Shown piece after piece: positions 51,530 through 60,485 of a stretch of DNA of 64,000 nucleotides. This DNA comes from Chthoniobacter flavus Ellin428. Lineage in GTDB: Bacteria; Verrucomicrobiota; Verrucomicrobiia; Chthoniobacterales; Chthoniobacteraceae. How positions within the stretch are numbered: position 1 is the first letter of the stretch; each line of letters opens with the position of its first letter. The translations under genes and the position numbers were made by a program. The notes under the pieces are model-generated. The model did no database searches, had not been told where the DNA came from, and saw only the letters and a program-made list of their open reading frames with translations. The stretch is taken from positions 1-64,000 of the forward strand of contig NZ_ABVL01000004.1 of NCBI RefSeq assembly GCF_000173075.1, in the 5' to 3' direction.

Positions 51530-51711
51530 GAGTGGATAGTTGATAGCCCTCCGCGTTTCCACTGAAATGGTCGCTTCGCGGCGGCGGCTTGCGAAACTCC
51601 AATCCGCGCGGAGCGCGCAAAAAGATTGAGAAAGCGGCTGGTCTATCAACTATCAATTGCCTCCACGGCACCGCAGGCTTCTCCTTCGTCGAATATCAAC
51701 TATCAACTCCC
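51527..51711. repeat. Inverted-repeat module, GATAGTTGATAG arms
   Basis: The left arm GAGAGTGGATAGTTGATAG (51527-51546) is mirrored twice: CTATCAACTATCAATTGCC (51642-51660) and GAATATCAACTATCAACTCCC (51691-51711). The enclosed part is rich in CCGCGCGGAGCGCG. It occupies the gap between two GT39-like genes. Confidence 0.75.
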
Positions 51712-51720
51712 TGCATCCCC

Positions 51721-53265
51721 TTGTCCGACTCCGTAACTGCTCCAGCCCGACCCCAGTCGAAGTTCGCTAGTTTCCTGCGCGAGCCGCCGGTGGCTCTTGA
51801 GGTCATCCTGTGGCTGCTGTTGGTCGCGGTGGTCGTCGGCATCCGCCTGTATCTCTGGCACCTCTTGCCCGCTTACATGTGGTCGCGCGATGCCGGGTCA
51901 TACACCTTTGCCGCCTTTCAGTGGCTGGACACGGGGGAAATGGTTTTCGATGGCCGGCGCGGACCGGTCTACACGCTGCTCATTGCCGGGGCGCTCAAGC
52001 TCTTCGGTACCATGAATGGAGTGGTGTGGACGCAGCATGCACTCAATGGGCTGGCCATTCTCGGCATCGTGGCCACGGCCCGCTATTGTTGGGGACGCGT
52101 AGCGGTGTTGCCGCTCTTCCTCTGCGGCATTTGCCTCGCAGCTTACGGTCTGCCACTGCATCTGGGGCAACTCATTCGCAACGAATCCGTGCTCTTCATT
52201 CTCTCCGCAGCGGCCTTTTGTTCGTGGTGGCTGGCGCTGAAGCGGAACTCCCAGACGTGGCTCTTTATCGCCGCTTTGAGCGCAGGTATCCTCACCATGA
52301 CGAAGAATGTCTTCGTCCCGTTTCCTTTCGCGCTCATCGCCGGGGCCTGGTTCCTGGAAGGGCACACTTTGCGCGGGAAAATCACCCGTGTGATCCTGGT
52401 CGTCTGCGGCTTCGCCCTGCCGTTTATCGCCCTGCGGCTCGACAACGAGGTGAGCGTCCATGTGAACCCGCCGGAGCCCCAGTCGGGGATCCTTTTCTAC
52501 GGGCGCACCGCCCAGTGGACCAAGCTCGATGGCGGCATCGAGCCCGAGCTCAAGGCCAAGATTCGCGCCGAGGTCGAGGATTACAAGGCGCGCCCGAAGC
52601 TCGATAACAACATTGTCATCAAGCGCACCATCGTCCCGCATCTGTGGCGCGAATTGCAGGCGCAGGGCAAGACCGCCGTGGATCTCGATCGCCTCTGCCG
52701 CCGGTTGGCGATTGAGGCGGTGAAAAACCAGCCGAAGGCCTTTTGGGGCCAGATGTGCGCGGATACCTACAAACTCAACGTCCGCGGGGTGAAAAATGAC
52801 TTCCCCAGCCCGGAACAGGTTCGCGATGCCATCGAGGAATTGCACCACCGCGACGATGACCAGCGGGTTCATCCCACAATGCAGGTGGAAAAGAACCTGG
52901 CCGCGCTCGAAGCGCACGAAGACAAGAACGATTTCCGCCTCTTCCACCGCCTCCTCAGCCGCGCGTTGCTCTTCCAATTCTATCCGGTATTCGAAACCAC
53001 CATCGCGCTCTGCTTCATATGCCTCTGCACGCGCGGACGGGAACGCGAATTCTTCCTCGGGGGCGCTGCGGTCTGGTTTTTCAACATGGTGCTCCTTTGC
53101 ACCGTCGGCCGCCCTATCGAACGTTATCTCATGCCGCTGGTGCCAGTGATGTTCTGGGCACTCTCGGGCGCGCTGGTGCTGCTGTGGAGGACCGCCCTGC
53201 GGGTGAAAGCGGAACCGGTGAGCATAAGCGTTTCAAGTGAAAGCGTAGCCGAAGCGAGTCGGTAG
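51721..53265 (+). CDS. Polytopic membrane protein, GT39-like
   Basis: A 514-residue protein similar in layout to the previous gene. A TTG start at 51721 (LSDSVTAPARPQSKFASFLR) is preferred because the upstream frame translates the repeat module. The first loop has YMWSRDAGSYTFAAFQWLDT, again an acid after the first helix, then FDGRRGPVYTLLIAGALKLF. Helices run through LPLFLCGICLAAYGLPLHLG and ITRVILVVCGFALPFIALRL. A long loop (KAKIRAEVEDYKARPKLDNN, HHRDDDQRVHPTM) and a final helix set follow. Probable polyprenyl-phosphate-sugar-dependent transferase. Confidence 0.68.
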   Translation: MSDSVTAPARPQSKFASFLREPPVALEVILWLLLVAVVVGIRLYLWHLLPAYMWSRDAGSYTFAAFQWLDTGEMVFDGRRGPVYTLLIAGALKLFGTMNGVVWTQHALNGLAILGIVATARYCWGRVAVLPLFLCGICLAAYGLPLHLGQLIRNESVLFILSAAAFCSWWLALKRNSQTWLFIAALSAGILTMTKNVFVPFPFALIAGAWFLEGHTLRGKITRVILVVCGFALPFIALRLDNEVSVHVNPPEPQSGILFYGRTAQWTKLDGGIEPELKAKIRAEVEDYKARPKLDNNIVIKRTIVPHLWRELQAQGKTAVDLDRLCRRLAIEAVKNQPKAFWGQMCADTYKLNVRGVKNDFPSPEQVRDAIEELHHRDDDQRVHPTMQVEKNLAALEAHEDKNDFRLFHRLLSRALLFQFYPVFETTIALCFICLCTRGREREFFLGGAAVWFFNMVLLCTVGRPIERYLMPLVPVMFWALSGALVLLWRTALRVKAEPVSISVSSESVAEASR

Positions 53266-53344
53266 AGCTGCGGGGCGCACTCGGCGCATTCGCCGTGGGA
53301 GGATTTACGCCCTCGAATTCGCCAGTCGGCATCGCTGGTAGAGA

Positions 53345-53441
53345 GCGCAATTGTAGGGCGGTCCTCCTGGCCGCCGTTCGTTTGCCTTTGAATCCATGCA
53401 TCCACACACGGCGGCGAAGATCGCCGGCCCTACAATCGCGC
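53345..53441. repeat. Inverted repeat, GCGCAATTGTAGGGCGG
   Basis: GCGCAATTGTAGGGCGG (53345-53361) is mirrored by CCGGCCCTACAATCGCGC (about 53424-53441), with a further inner match of GGCCGCCG against CGGCGGCG. It resembles a miniature inverted-repeat element with no T-run. Confidence 0.68.
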
Positions 53442-53594
53442 TGTCTATTCGCATGGAATCGATCACGGGATGAGGCGGGTGCTACCAGTGCAACGAGGGT
53501 GAAGATTATCCGCAGCCGGATGGTCGACACGGCTCATCACCCAAACGTCGCCGCGACCGCCTTGCCACGCCACGCCAAATCCCTTGCGCTTTTG

Positions 53595-53780
53595 CCCTGC
53601 AGTGCCAACCCAAAAATGGACGCAGCTTGCGTAGAATTTTTTAACCGCAAATGGACGCCAATGAACGCGAATAGGAGAGGGAGGTGAAGGCGTTTTCCTA
53701 TTCGTGTCCACGAGCGGTTTTTACTCCACCAGCCCTCTACACTTCTTCTCTGCGCCTCCGCGGCCTCTGCGTTTAAAAAT
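53595..53780. repeat. Composite intergenic repeat, copy 3
   Basis: It contains the shared block (CTGCAGTGCCAACC...GCTTGCGTAGAATTTTT), an ACCGCAAATGGACGCCAATG arm at about 53641 with its complement TCCTATTCGTGTCC (about 53695-53708), and an outer CTTCTTCTCTGCGCCTCCG run ending near 53774. Matches copies 1 and 2. Confidence 0.72.
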
Positions 53781-53819
53781 TTCTTTGGCTGCGGCCCGGT
53801 CGCGCCGCGCCCTCGGCGT

Positions 53820-54575
53820 TTAGTAACCAACCCGGCTGTAGCCGGTGGTTACCACCGGCGCCGTATGTTGAACGGGTGCGGTGTGTTGCACCACGGGCGG
53901 GTGATAATTCGTCGTGCTCTGCGTCGAATGATTGCAGCCGGTGGAACCGCCGAGACCAGTCGATGAGCCGTTATAGGTCGGATGGATCGCGGAAGACCCA
54001 GCCGAGACTACGCCCGAAGTCGTCTGCCGTGGCACAAAGGTGCTCGACCGTTGCACGCCGCTGCCACCGAGCGTGGCCGAATTAAGCGAGGTGTGATTGG
54101 AAAAGCGCCAGGGCTCCGGTTGGTTGTGGGGCGCCAGGCTCGTGCTGGTCGAGACGAACGGTCCGCGGGCGTTGGTTCCCGTCGAACGCTGGGTCCGTTG
54201 CACATATCCATTACGGAAATAGAAAACATAGACCGGATAGTACCAAGTCTCCCCATACATCGTCCGCTCCACATGCTCAGGTTGACCGTAGCTGCGCTGC
54301 ACCTCCTCTGGAGACGCCTTCGATACAAACGGGGCGGGGGTGGCGGACGGATCATTGGAGCTATCCGCAGCCGGATTGGACTGGTCGGGCTGAGGAGTCG
54401 GAGATGCCTGGTCCGCCTGTGCGGGCGTGATGAGCTTGGAAATCTGCGGCAGGGGATTCGGAACGGAAGCCGCGAGCGTATTGACTTCGCTTTTGAGCGT
54501 CGTCATGTCGGGCATATGTGGCAGTACCGCGATGGCACTGAGACTGGTCGCCGCGAGGAAGAGTAACGCCTTCAT
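53820..54575 (-). CDS. Secreted low-complexity protein
   Basis: A 251-residue exported protein with a signal peptide (MKALLFLAATSLSAIAVLPH). After a Pro/Ser/Ala-rich linker (about 55-85) comes one structured part, VQRSYGQPEHVERTMYGETW followed by YYPVYVFYFRNGYVQRTQRS, which looks like a small beta domain. The rest is Ser/Thr/Gly/His-rich with HTAP repeats near the end. Function unknown. It is the only gene between the composite repeats and the GT2 gene. Confidence 0.65.
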   Translation of the reverse strand: MKALLFLAATSLSAIAVLPHMPDMTTLKSEVNTLAASVPNPLPQISKLITPAQADQASPTPQPDQSNPAADSSNDPSATPAPFVSKASPEEVQRSYGQPEHVERTMYGETWYYPVYVFYFRNGYVQRTQRSTGTNARGPFVSTSTSLAPHNQPEPWRFSNHTSLNSATLGGSGVQRSSTFVPRQTTSGVVSAGSSAIHPTYNGSSTGLGGSTGCNHSTQSTTNYHPPVVQHTAPVQHTAPVVTTGYSRVGY

Positions 54576-54837
54576 AAGTCCAAAGTGATTAAAACCGCGC
54601 TGATTTCACCATTTCGGCGGTGACAGGTCAAGATTACTTCCAGATAAAATTGCCGTGAATTTGCGCACCCCCACCCGGAGGACAGGGCGTCCCCCGTCGA
54701 ACGGCTCTCGACACCGATTTGCGCCTTCGGAGGCATGCCCTTGGCAAAATCCCCCCAGAGTAACCCTCCCTCCAAACTTGACCGCAGCCCTCTCTTAGCC
54801 TACCACCAACCCCTTCTCGAAAAAACCGTACCTCGTT

Positions 54838-55743
54838 TTGTCCACGACGCTTAGCCCTACCACTCCCGCTGCCACGCCCGCCGTTTCGGATCTGGCGGTG
54901 TCTGTCCTCATCCCGGCGTTTAATGAGGAGGAATCCATCACCGGCACCGTTGAGGCTATCCGGAAATTCGAGCCCTACGTCCGCGCCCTGGAGATCATCG
55001 TCATCAACGACGGCTCCAAGGATCGCACCGGGGAGATCGCCCGCACGCTGCCCGTCACCCTCCTCGAGCACGAGACGAATGCCGGCTACGGCGCCGCCCT
55101 GAAAAACGGCCTGCGCAACGCCAAGCACGACTACATCCTCATCGCCGACGCCGACGGCACCTATCCGCTGGAAGATATCCCGCGGCTCCTCGCCGAGGCG
55201 GACAAATACGCCATGGTCGTGGGCGCCCGCACTGGGGCCATTGTCCAGGTCCCGACGCTGCGCAAGCCCGGGAAGTGGATCATCACCCGGCTCGCGGAAT
55301 ACCTCAGCAACCGCAAGATCCCCGATCTCAATTCCGGTTTCCGCGTCTTCCGCAAGGACGTGGCCATGCGCTTCATCCAGCTTTACCCCGAGGGCTTTTC
55401 GTTCACCACGACGATCACCCTGGCGATGATGACCAACCACTATCCGGTCAAGTTCATCCCCATCAATTATCACCGTCGCGTGGGCAAATCGTCGATCAAG
55501 CCCCTGCGCGACTTCACCAATTTCACCATTCTCATCATTCGCATCTGCGCTTACTTCAAGCCGCTGAATGTCTTCGTCCCTCCGGCGCTGACCCTCATTT
55601 TGCTGGGAGTAATCAAGGGTGGAATCGACTACAGCCATCAGCATCACCTCGGTCTCTTTGGAATTGTGCTCGCCATGACTGGGGTGCAAATGCTTTTCAT
55701 TGGGTTACTTGCGGACTTGATCGACCACCGCATGAAACTGTAG
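54838..55743 (+). CDS. Glycosyltransferase family 2 (dolichyl/undecaprenyl-phosphate mannosyltransferase-like)
   Basis: A 301-residue enzyme. The TTG start at 54838 opens MSTTLSPTTPAATPAVSDLA followed by VSVLIPAFNEEESITGTVE, the GT2 N-terminal strand. DILIADADGTYPLEDIP-like region (YILIADADGTYPLEDIPRLL) gives the DxD metal site. LNSGFRVFRKDVAMRFIQLY is near the acceptor site. Two C-terminal helices (ALTLILLGVIKGGIDYSHQ, IVLAMTGVQMLFIGLLADLI) anchor it. The pattern is that of DPM/GtrB-type transferases loading a sugar onto polyprenyl phosphate, which the neighbouring GT39-like and GtrA-like proteins could use. Confidence 0.88.
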   Translation: MSTTLSPTTPAATPAVSDLAVSVLIPAFNEEESITGTVEAIRKFEPYVRALEIIVINDGSKDRTGEIARTLPVTLLEHETNAGYGAALKNGLRNAKHDYILIADADGTYPLEDIPRLLAEADKYAMVVGARTGAIVQVPTLRKPGKWIITRLAEYLSNRKIPDLNSGFRVFRKDVAMRFIQLYPEGFSFTTTITLAMMTNHYPVKFIPINYHRRVGKSSIKPLRDFTNFTILIIRICAYFKPLNVFVPPALTLILLGVIKGGIDYSHQHHLGLFGIVLAMTGVQMLFIGLLADLIDHRMKL

Positions 55744-55756
55744 TTGTTTCCGCGAC

Positions 55757-56882
55757 ATGCCGAATTCCCTTCGCTTACACGCCTCGGATCGCCTGCTCTA
55801 CTTCGCTCCGCATCCGGACGATGAAACCCTCGCCGGTGGCGGGCTGATCCAAAAAGCCGCCGCCCTCGGAGCCCAGCTCTGCGTCGTTTTCCTCACCAAT
55901 GGCGACCGCAATCCGTGGCCGCAGCGGGTGATGGAACGGACGATCTTCCTCGATTCCAAGGCGCGTCGTCGCTGGGGTCTGCGCCGGCAGGGCGAAGCGC
56001 GCGCCGCGCTGGATATGCTCGGCGCCGGTGGTTCGGCCGAAAGTGCATTTCATCGGGCTGGCCTGACCAGGGCGTGACCAATTTGCTCATGACCGCCGAC
56101 GAAGTGGCGCTCGACAACATCGTCAATTTCATCCGCGACTGGAAGCCGACCAGATTTTCACCCCGGCTGCCGAGGATACGCATCCTGATCACAGCGCCTT
56201 CTTTGTCATGCTCCAGCTCGCGCTGGATCGCCTGCATGCCCGCGGCCACGATACCAAGCCGACGCTCAGCTACCTGGTCCACTATCCCAAGGCGCGCCTC
56301 AACCGCACCTTGCGCACGCTGAAGCTCACGCCCAAGGAAAAGGCGCTCAAGGCCGAGGCCATCCAGCAGCACGAGACGCAGATGCTCTCGCGCCGCCGCT
56401 TCCTCGCCCATGCCCGCGACACCGAGGATTTCCACCTCCCTATGGCGCCGGAGGCCAAGCACCCGCATCACCCGGTGGCCGCCGGCGATATCGCCCGTGG
56501 TGCGTTGCAACTGCGCCTCAAGCTCCTCAAGCCGGCCCTCAGTTTCCGCGACGCCAAGCTTCACGTGGTGCTCGAGACCCTGCTCGAAGGCAGCCTGCGC
56601 TGGACGCTGAAGATGCCCAGCAAATCCGCCAAGGCGCGCATCCACTGTGCGGTCACTGGCAAGCCCGTCCGCTGGGCCTCGGTGCGCATCACCGGCCGTC
56701 ACGCCACGATTTCACTCCCGGCGATGAACGCCGTCCCGCTCACGCGCATTTTCGTGAAGCTGGAAAAGCGCCCGCTCTTCTTCGACATCGCCGGCTGGCG
56801 TGAGATCGCCGTCGACGAAGCCCGCCGCCCGAAGCTGCACTTTCACCGGCACACCTCCGCGCATCCGCACGCGGCGGAGTAG
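55757..56882 (+). pseudogene. PIG-L/LmbE-family deacetylase, frameshifted
   Basis: It starts MPNSLRLHASDRLLYFAPHP with the metal-binding APHPDDETLAGGG motif, typical of PIG-L deacetylases acting on N-acetylglucosaminyl lipids or related sugars. The frame must be changed three times to continue: within 56028-56040 (into PKVHFIG), at the GGG of 56055-56057 (into WPDQGVTNLLMTADEVALDN) and at about 56150 (into QIFTPAAEDTHPDHSAFFVM, whose HPDH is the second metal motif). The C-terminus ends at 56882 with an extra domain of about 160 residues. Either a decayed gene or clustered sequencing errors; three indels in about 125 bases favour checking reads. Confidence 0.72.
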
Positions 56883-56907
56883 GGGCGCGATTCGGTAGCA
56901 GAATTCC

Positions 56908-57052
56908 GGGGATCGCACCCGTCTCGGGTGCTGGCGACGGCGTCTCGCCGTCGCGGACTTTTTAATAATTTCGCCGGTTCTAACTTGCGCGCGTGTGGAA
57001 AGTTCGTTGTGGCGAGACGCCGCAACCAGCACCCGGGACGGGCGCGCTCCCC
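56908..57052. repeat. Large inverted repeat, about 41-bp arms
   Basis: The left arm (56908-56948) starts GGGGATCGCACCCGTCTCGG and ends GGCGTCTCGC; the right arm (57012-57052) is its complement with a few mismatches. The central loop is about 63 bases and contains a T-run (GACTTTTTAATAATTT) after the first arm. It sits between the PIG-L and AraC genes, which converge here. Confidence 0.8.
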
Positions 57053-57068
57053 GGAGCTCCGCTGCGCC

Positions 57069-57809
57069 CTAGCCTCGATTCCGCACCCGGAACTGCCGAG
57101 GCGTCACGCCGGTGCGTTTGCGAAACTGTTGCGTAAACGCGCTCTGGTCGCAGAATCCGTGCTGGATCGCGATCTCGCTAATTGGTGTGGATGTCCGCAC
57201 CAAGGCTTCCGCCGCGGATTGAATCCGCGTGCGCAACAACAACTCGTGCGGCGTGAGCCCCAGCGTGGTCCGCAACAGCCGGTGCAAATGCCGCTCCGAA
57301 ACGCCCGCCGCGCGCGCCAGTTCCGCGGTGGTCAGATTCCGCCCGCAATGCTGCCGCGCATATTGCACGGCCGCGGTGACCTCGCGCACATCGTAGTGCC
57401 GCATGCGATCCTCGTCGCGTCGCGTGATCCCCATCACCCCAATGACCTTGCCGCGCCTATCGCGCACCGGCAGTTTCGTGGTGAGAAACCAGTCGAGATT
57501 CCGCTGCTCATTATACCAGAGCTCCAGGCGATTGATGAGCGGCTTGCCGCTGCGGATCACCTGCTGATCATCCTCGCGAAAGGCCTTCGCCCAGTCCGCA
57601 GGAAAGAACTTTTCATCCATCGCGCCGACGAGCTCATCTTCGCTCTCGATGTCGAAACGCGTGAAGGTTTCGCTGTTCGCGGCGATGTGCCGCCCCTGCG
57701 CATCTTTCACAAAGAAGAACACCCCGGGCAAATGCTCGAATATCGCGCGCACCGCCTGTGGATCGGCCATGCGGGCGAAAAAATCAGCCTGAAGGCGTTC
57801 AGAAGGCAT
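57069..57809 (-). CDS. AraC-family transcriptional regulator with PAS domain
   Basis: A 246-residue regulator. The N-terminal PAS domain begins at about residue 20 (AIFEHLPGVFFFVKDAQGRH, then LPVRDRRGKVIGVMGITRRD). The C-terminus is an AraC HTH with VSERHLHRLLRTTLGLTPHE (first helix-turn-helix) and ISEIAIQHGFCDQSAFTQQF (second). It is divergent from the PVC dehydrogenase/cytochrome gene with 88 bases between starts, so it may control it. The PAS domain suggests sensing a small molecule or redox cue; that is inference. Confidence 0.9.
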   Translation of the reverse strand: MPSERLQADFFARMADPQAVRAIFEHLPGVFFFVKDAQGRHIAANSETFTRFDIESEDELVGAMDEKFFPADWAKAFREDDQQVIRSGKPLINRLELWYNEQRNLDWFLTTKLPVRDRRGKVIGVMGITRRDEDRMRHYDVREVTAAVQYARQHCGRNLTTAELARAAGVSERHLHRLLRTTLGLTPHELLLRTRIQSAAEALVRTSTPISEIAIQHGFCDQSAFTQQFRKRTGVTPRQFRVRNRG

Positions 57810-57897
57810 GGCCGTATTTTAATAGAAAATGGCAGGCTGTCACCAGACAAGACTAGCCCGCAGCGGTATGAAAACGGTGCAATCGTTCATCCCCGCC

Positions 57898-60468
57898 ATG
57901 AATATTCCCCGCCCCGTTCTCGTCTCGCTGCTTGGTTTCGCCGCCGCCATCACGCTGGCCGATGAGGCCACCGATTTCCCGCCCAAGCCGCCGGTCAAAG
58001 CGCTCTCGCCCGTCGAAGAAGCGAAGACCTTTCAACTTCCCAAGGGCTACCACCTCGAGCTCGTACTCAGCGAACCGGACATCCTCGAGCCGGTGTGCAT
58101 GGCCTTCGACGGCAACGGTCGCCTCTTCGTCGCCGAGATGCGCAGCTACATGCGTGATATCGATGGCTCAAACGAGATCGTCCCCACCGGTCGCGTCTCC
58201 GTCCACTGGTCGAGCAAGCACAACGGGGTTTACGATCAGCACCGTATCTTCGCCGACAAGCTGACCCTGCCGCGCCTGCTCCTGCCGCTGGCCGATGGCG
58301 TGCTCATCGGCCAGACGGACACGAACGATATCTATTTCTACCGCGACACGAAGGGCGACGGCGTGGCCGACGAAAAGAAACTCGTCTATCAGGGCGGAGC
58401 GCGTGGCGGCAATCTCGAACACCAGCCGAGCGGCCTCACCTGGGGGATCGACAACTGGATCTACTCCGCGGTGAACAATTATCGCCTGCGCTGGAAGGAT
58501 GGACAGCTCACCAAGCAAGACATTCCCGGCAACGGCGGCCAGTGGGGCGGCACGCAGGACGACGACGGCAAGTTCTGGGTGGTGAATGCCGGCTCCGAAA
58601 AGGGACCGATCAATTACCAGCAGCACTTTCTCTACGGTCAATTCAATGCGCGCCATCAAGCCGACGTCGGCTTCGAGATGGTCTGGCCGGCGATGGGCCT
58701 GCGTGATTTCCAAGGCGGCCCGGGCCGCTCGCGCGATGACAATACGCTCAATCACTTCACCGCCACCTGCGGTGGTGAAATCTATCGCGGCGACCAGTTG
58801 CCCGCGGAACTGAAGGGCAACCTCTTCTTCGGCGAACCCGTCGGGCGTCTCGTGCGCCGCGCGCAGATCGAGGTGAACGACGGCATTACCATCCTGCACA
58901 ATCCGTATCCGCAGAATGAATTCCTGCGCAGCACGGACCCGCTCTTTCGTCCGGTCGATATGAAGACCGCGCCCGATGGCACGCTCTTCATCTGCGACAT
59001 GTATCGCGGCATCATCCAGGAGGGAAACTGGACGCGTGAAGGCAGCTACCTGCGCAAGGTCATCAACCAATACGGCATGGACAAGGTGATCAACCACGGC
59101 CGCATCTGGCGTCTCGTGCATGACACCACCAAACATGTGCCCGAGCCGAAATTGCTCTCCGCTCCGCCCGCGCAACTCGTGGCCACGCTGGCGAATCCCA
59201 ACGGCTGGTATCGTGACACCGCGCAGAAGCTGCTTGTCTTGAAACAAGACCAGAGCGTCGTGCCCGCTCTCACCACCATGGTGCAAAAGGAAAAGAATCC
59301 GCTCGGCCGCATACATGCGTTGTGGACGCTGGAAGGGCTCGGCGCGCTCACGCCCGATCTCGTCCGCACGGCTTTGAAAGACGCTTCGCCACAGGTGCGC
59401 CGGGCCGGCATTCGGGCCAGCGAATCCCTCAACGATCCCGCCTTGCAGCCAGACGTCGCCGCGCTGGCCAAGGATAGCGATCCGTCGGTCGTTATTCAGG
59501 TCTGCCTCACGGCGAAGCTCATGAAGTGGAAGGATTACGCGGATTTCATCAACCGTGCGGCCATGACTACACCCTCGAAAGGTGTGAAGGAGATCGCCAC
59601 GCAAGCGCTGACCAACAGCAGCGAATTCCCACGCGAATTGAGCGGCACGCAAAAGGAAATCATGAATCGTGGACAGGCCACCTATCAGGAACTGTGCTTC
59701 ACCTGCCACGGTCTCGACGGCCGGGGCATGAGCGCCGAAGGCATGCCGCCCGGCACCACCCTCGCGCCACCGCTGGCCAATGCCAGGGTCGTGCTCGGCC
59801 ATCGCGATGGCCTCATCCGCGCGCTGCTGCACGGCGTCACCGGCCCGGTGGGCGGCAAGACCTACCAGGGACAGATGATCTCCATGGCGACGAACAGCGA
59901 CGAGTGGATCGCCGATGTGCTCAGCTACATTCGCAATCGCTTCGGCAACTCCGTGACCTTCATCGAAGCGAAGGACGTGGCCCGCGTGCGCAAGGAAACG
60001 CAGAGCCGCACCACGCCGTGGACCGAAGAGGAAATCGCCGCTACCGCACCGTCCGTGCTGAAGAACCGTCCGGAGTGGAAGCTCACCACCAGCGAAAATG
60101 CCAGGGGTCTCGAAGCCATCGTCGATGGGAATCTCAAGACCAAGTGGAGCAGCGAAAAGCCGTTGGCCAATGGCATGTGGATCTCCGTCGAACTGCCGTC
60201 CGAGGAAACGATCAACGGCCTGCGCCTCGCCTTCGGCGAACATGGCGGCTATCTCTCTCGCAACGTGCGTGTCGAGACCTCACTCGATGGCCAGACCTGG
60301 AGCAAGCCGGTCTACAACGGCACCGCCGTGACCAACCTCACCGAGATCGCCTTCAACCCGACCAAAGCGAAGTTCATCAAGATCACCCAAACCGGCGGCG
60401 GCGACAAACGCACGCCGTGGAATCTTCACGAGCTGGACGTCACCACACCTTCCGCCCTGACGCACTGA
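57898..60468 (+). CDS. PVC-type membrane-bound dehydrogenase/c-type cytochrome fusion
   Basis: An 856-residue exported protein. Start 57898 gives a signal peptide (MNIPRPVLVSLLGFAAAITL). A sorbosone/glucose dehydrogenase-like beta-propeller follows (about 40-430: FDGNGRLFVAEMRSYM, GVLIGQTDTNDIYFY, GLTWGIDNWIYSAVNNY, DMKTAPDGTLFICDMYRG), then HEAT-like repeats (about 450-570), a c-type cytochrome with CFTCH at 600-604 and GMPPGTTLAPPLANARV, and a C-terminal discoidin-like domain (about 720-850: LEAIVDGNLKTKWSS). This domain order is typical of PVC-type heme-binding proteins, which probably oxidise a sugar or alcohol and pass electrons to the heme. Confidence 0.88.
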   Translation: MNIPRPVLVSLLGFAAAITLADEATDFPPKPPVKALSPVEEAKTFQLPKGYHLELVLSEPDILEPVCMAFDGNGRLFVAEMRSYMRDIDGSNEIVPTGRVSVHWSSKHNGVYDQHRIFADKLTLPRLLLPLADGVLIGQTDTNDIYFYRDTKGDGVADEKKLVYQGGARGGNLEHQPSGLTWGIDNWIYSAVNNYRLRWKDGQLTKQDIPGNGGQWGGTQDDDGKFWVVNAGSEKGPINYQQHFLYGQFNARHQADVGFEMVWPAMGLRDFQGGPGRSRDDNTLNHFTATCGGEIYRGDQLPAELKGNLFFGEPVGRLVRRAQIEVNDGITILHNPYPQNEFLRSTDPLFRPVDMKTAPDGTLFICDMYRGIIQEGNWTREGSYLRKVINQYGMDKVINHGRIWRLVHDTTKHVPEPKLLSAPPAQLVATLANPNGWYRDTAQKLLVLKQDQSVVPALTTMVQKEKNPLGRIHALWTLEGLGALTPDLVRTALKDASPQVRRAGIRASESLNDPALQPDVAALAKDSDPSVVIQVCLTAKLMKWKDYADFINRAAMTTPSKGVKEIATQALTNSSEFPRELSGTQKEIMNRGQATYQELCFTCHGLDGRGMSAEGMPPGTTLAPPLANARVVLGHRDGLIRALLHGVTGPVGGKTYQGQMISMATNSDEWIADVLSYIRNRFGNSVTFIEAKDVARVRKETQSRTTPWTEEEIAATAPSVLKNRPEWKLTTSENARGLEAIVDGNLKTKWSSEKPLANGMWISVELPSEETINGLRLAFGEHGGYLSRNVRVETSLDGQTWSKPVYNGTAVTNLTEIAFNPTKAKFIKITQTGGGDKRTPWNLHELDVTTPSALTH

Positions 60469-60485
60469 AAAGCGCGGCGAGTTTC

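Larger units (their letters stand above)
53266..53819. other. Repeat-filled 554-base intergenic region
   Basis: No coding frame is supported here. It holds the inverted repeat at 53345-53441 and copy 3 of the composite repeat at 53595-53780. The rest is unassigned. Confidence 0.6.
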
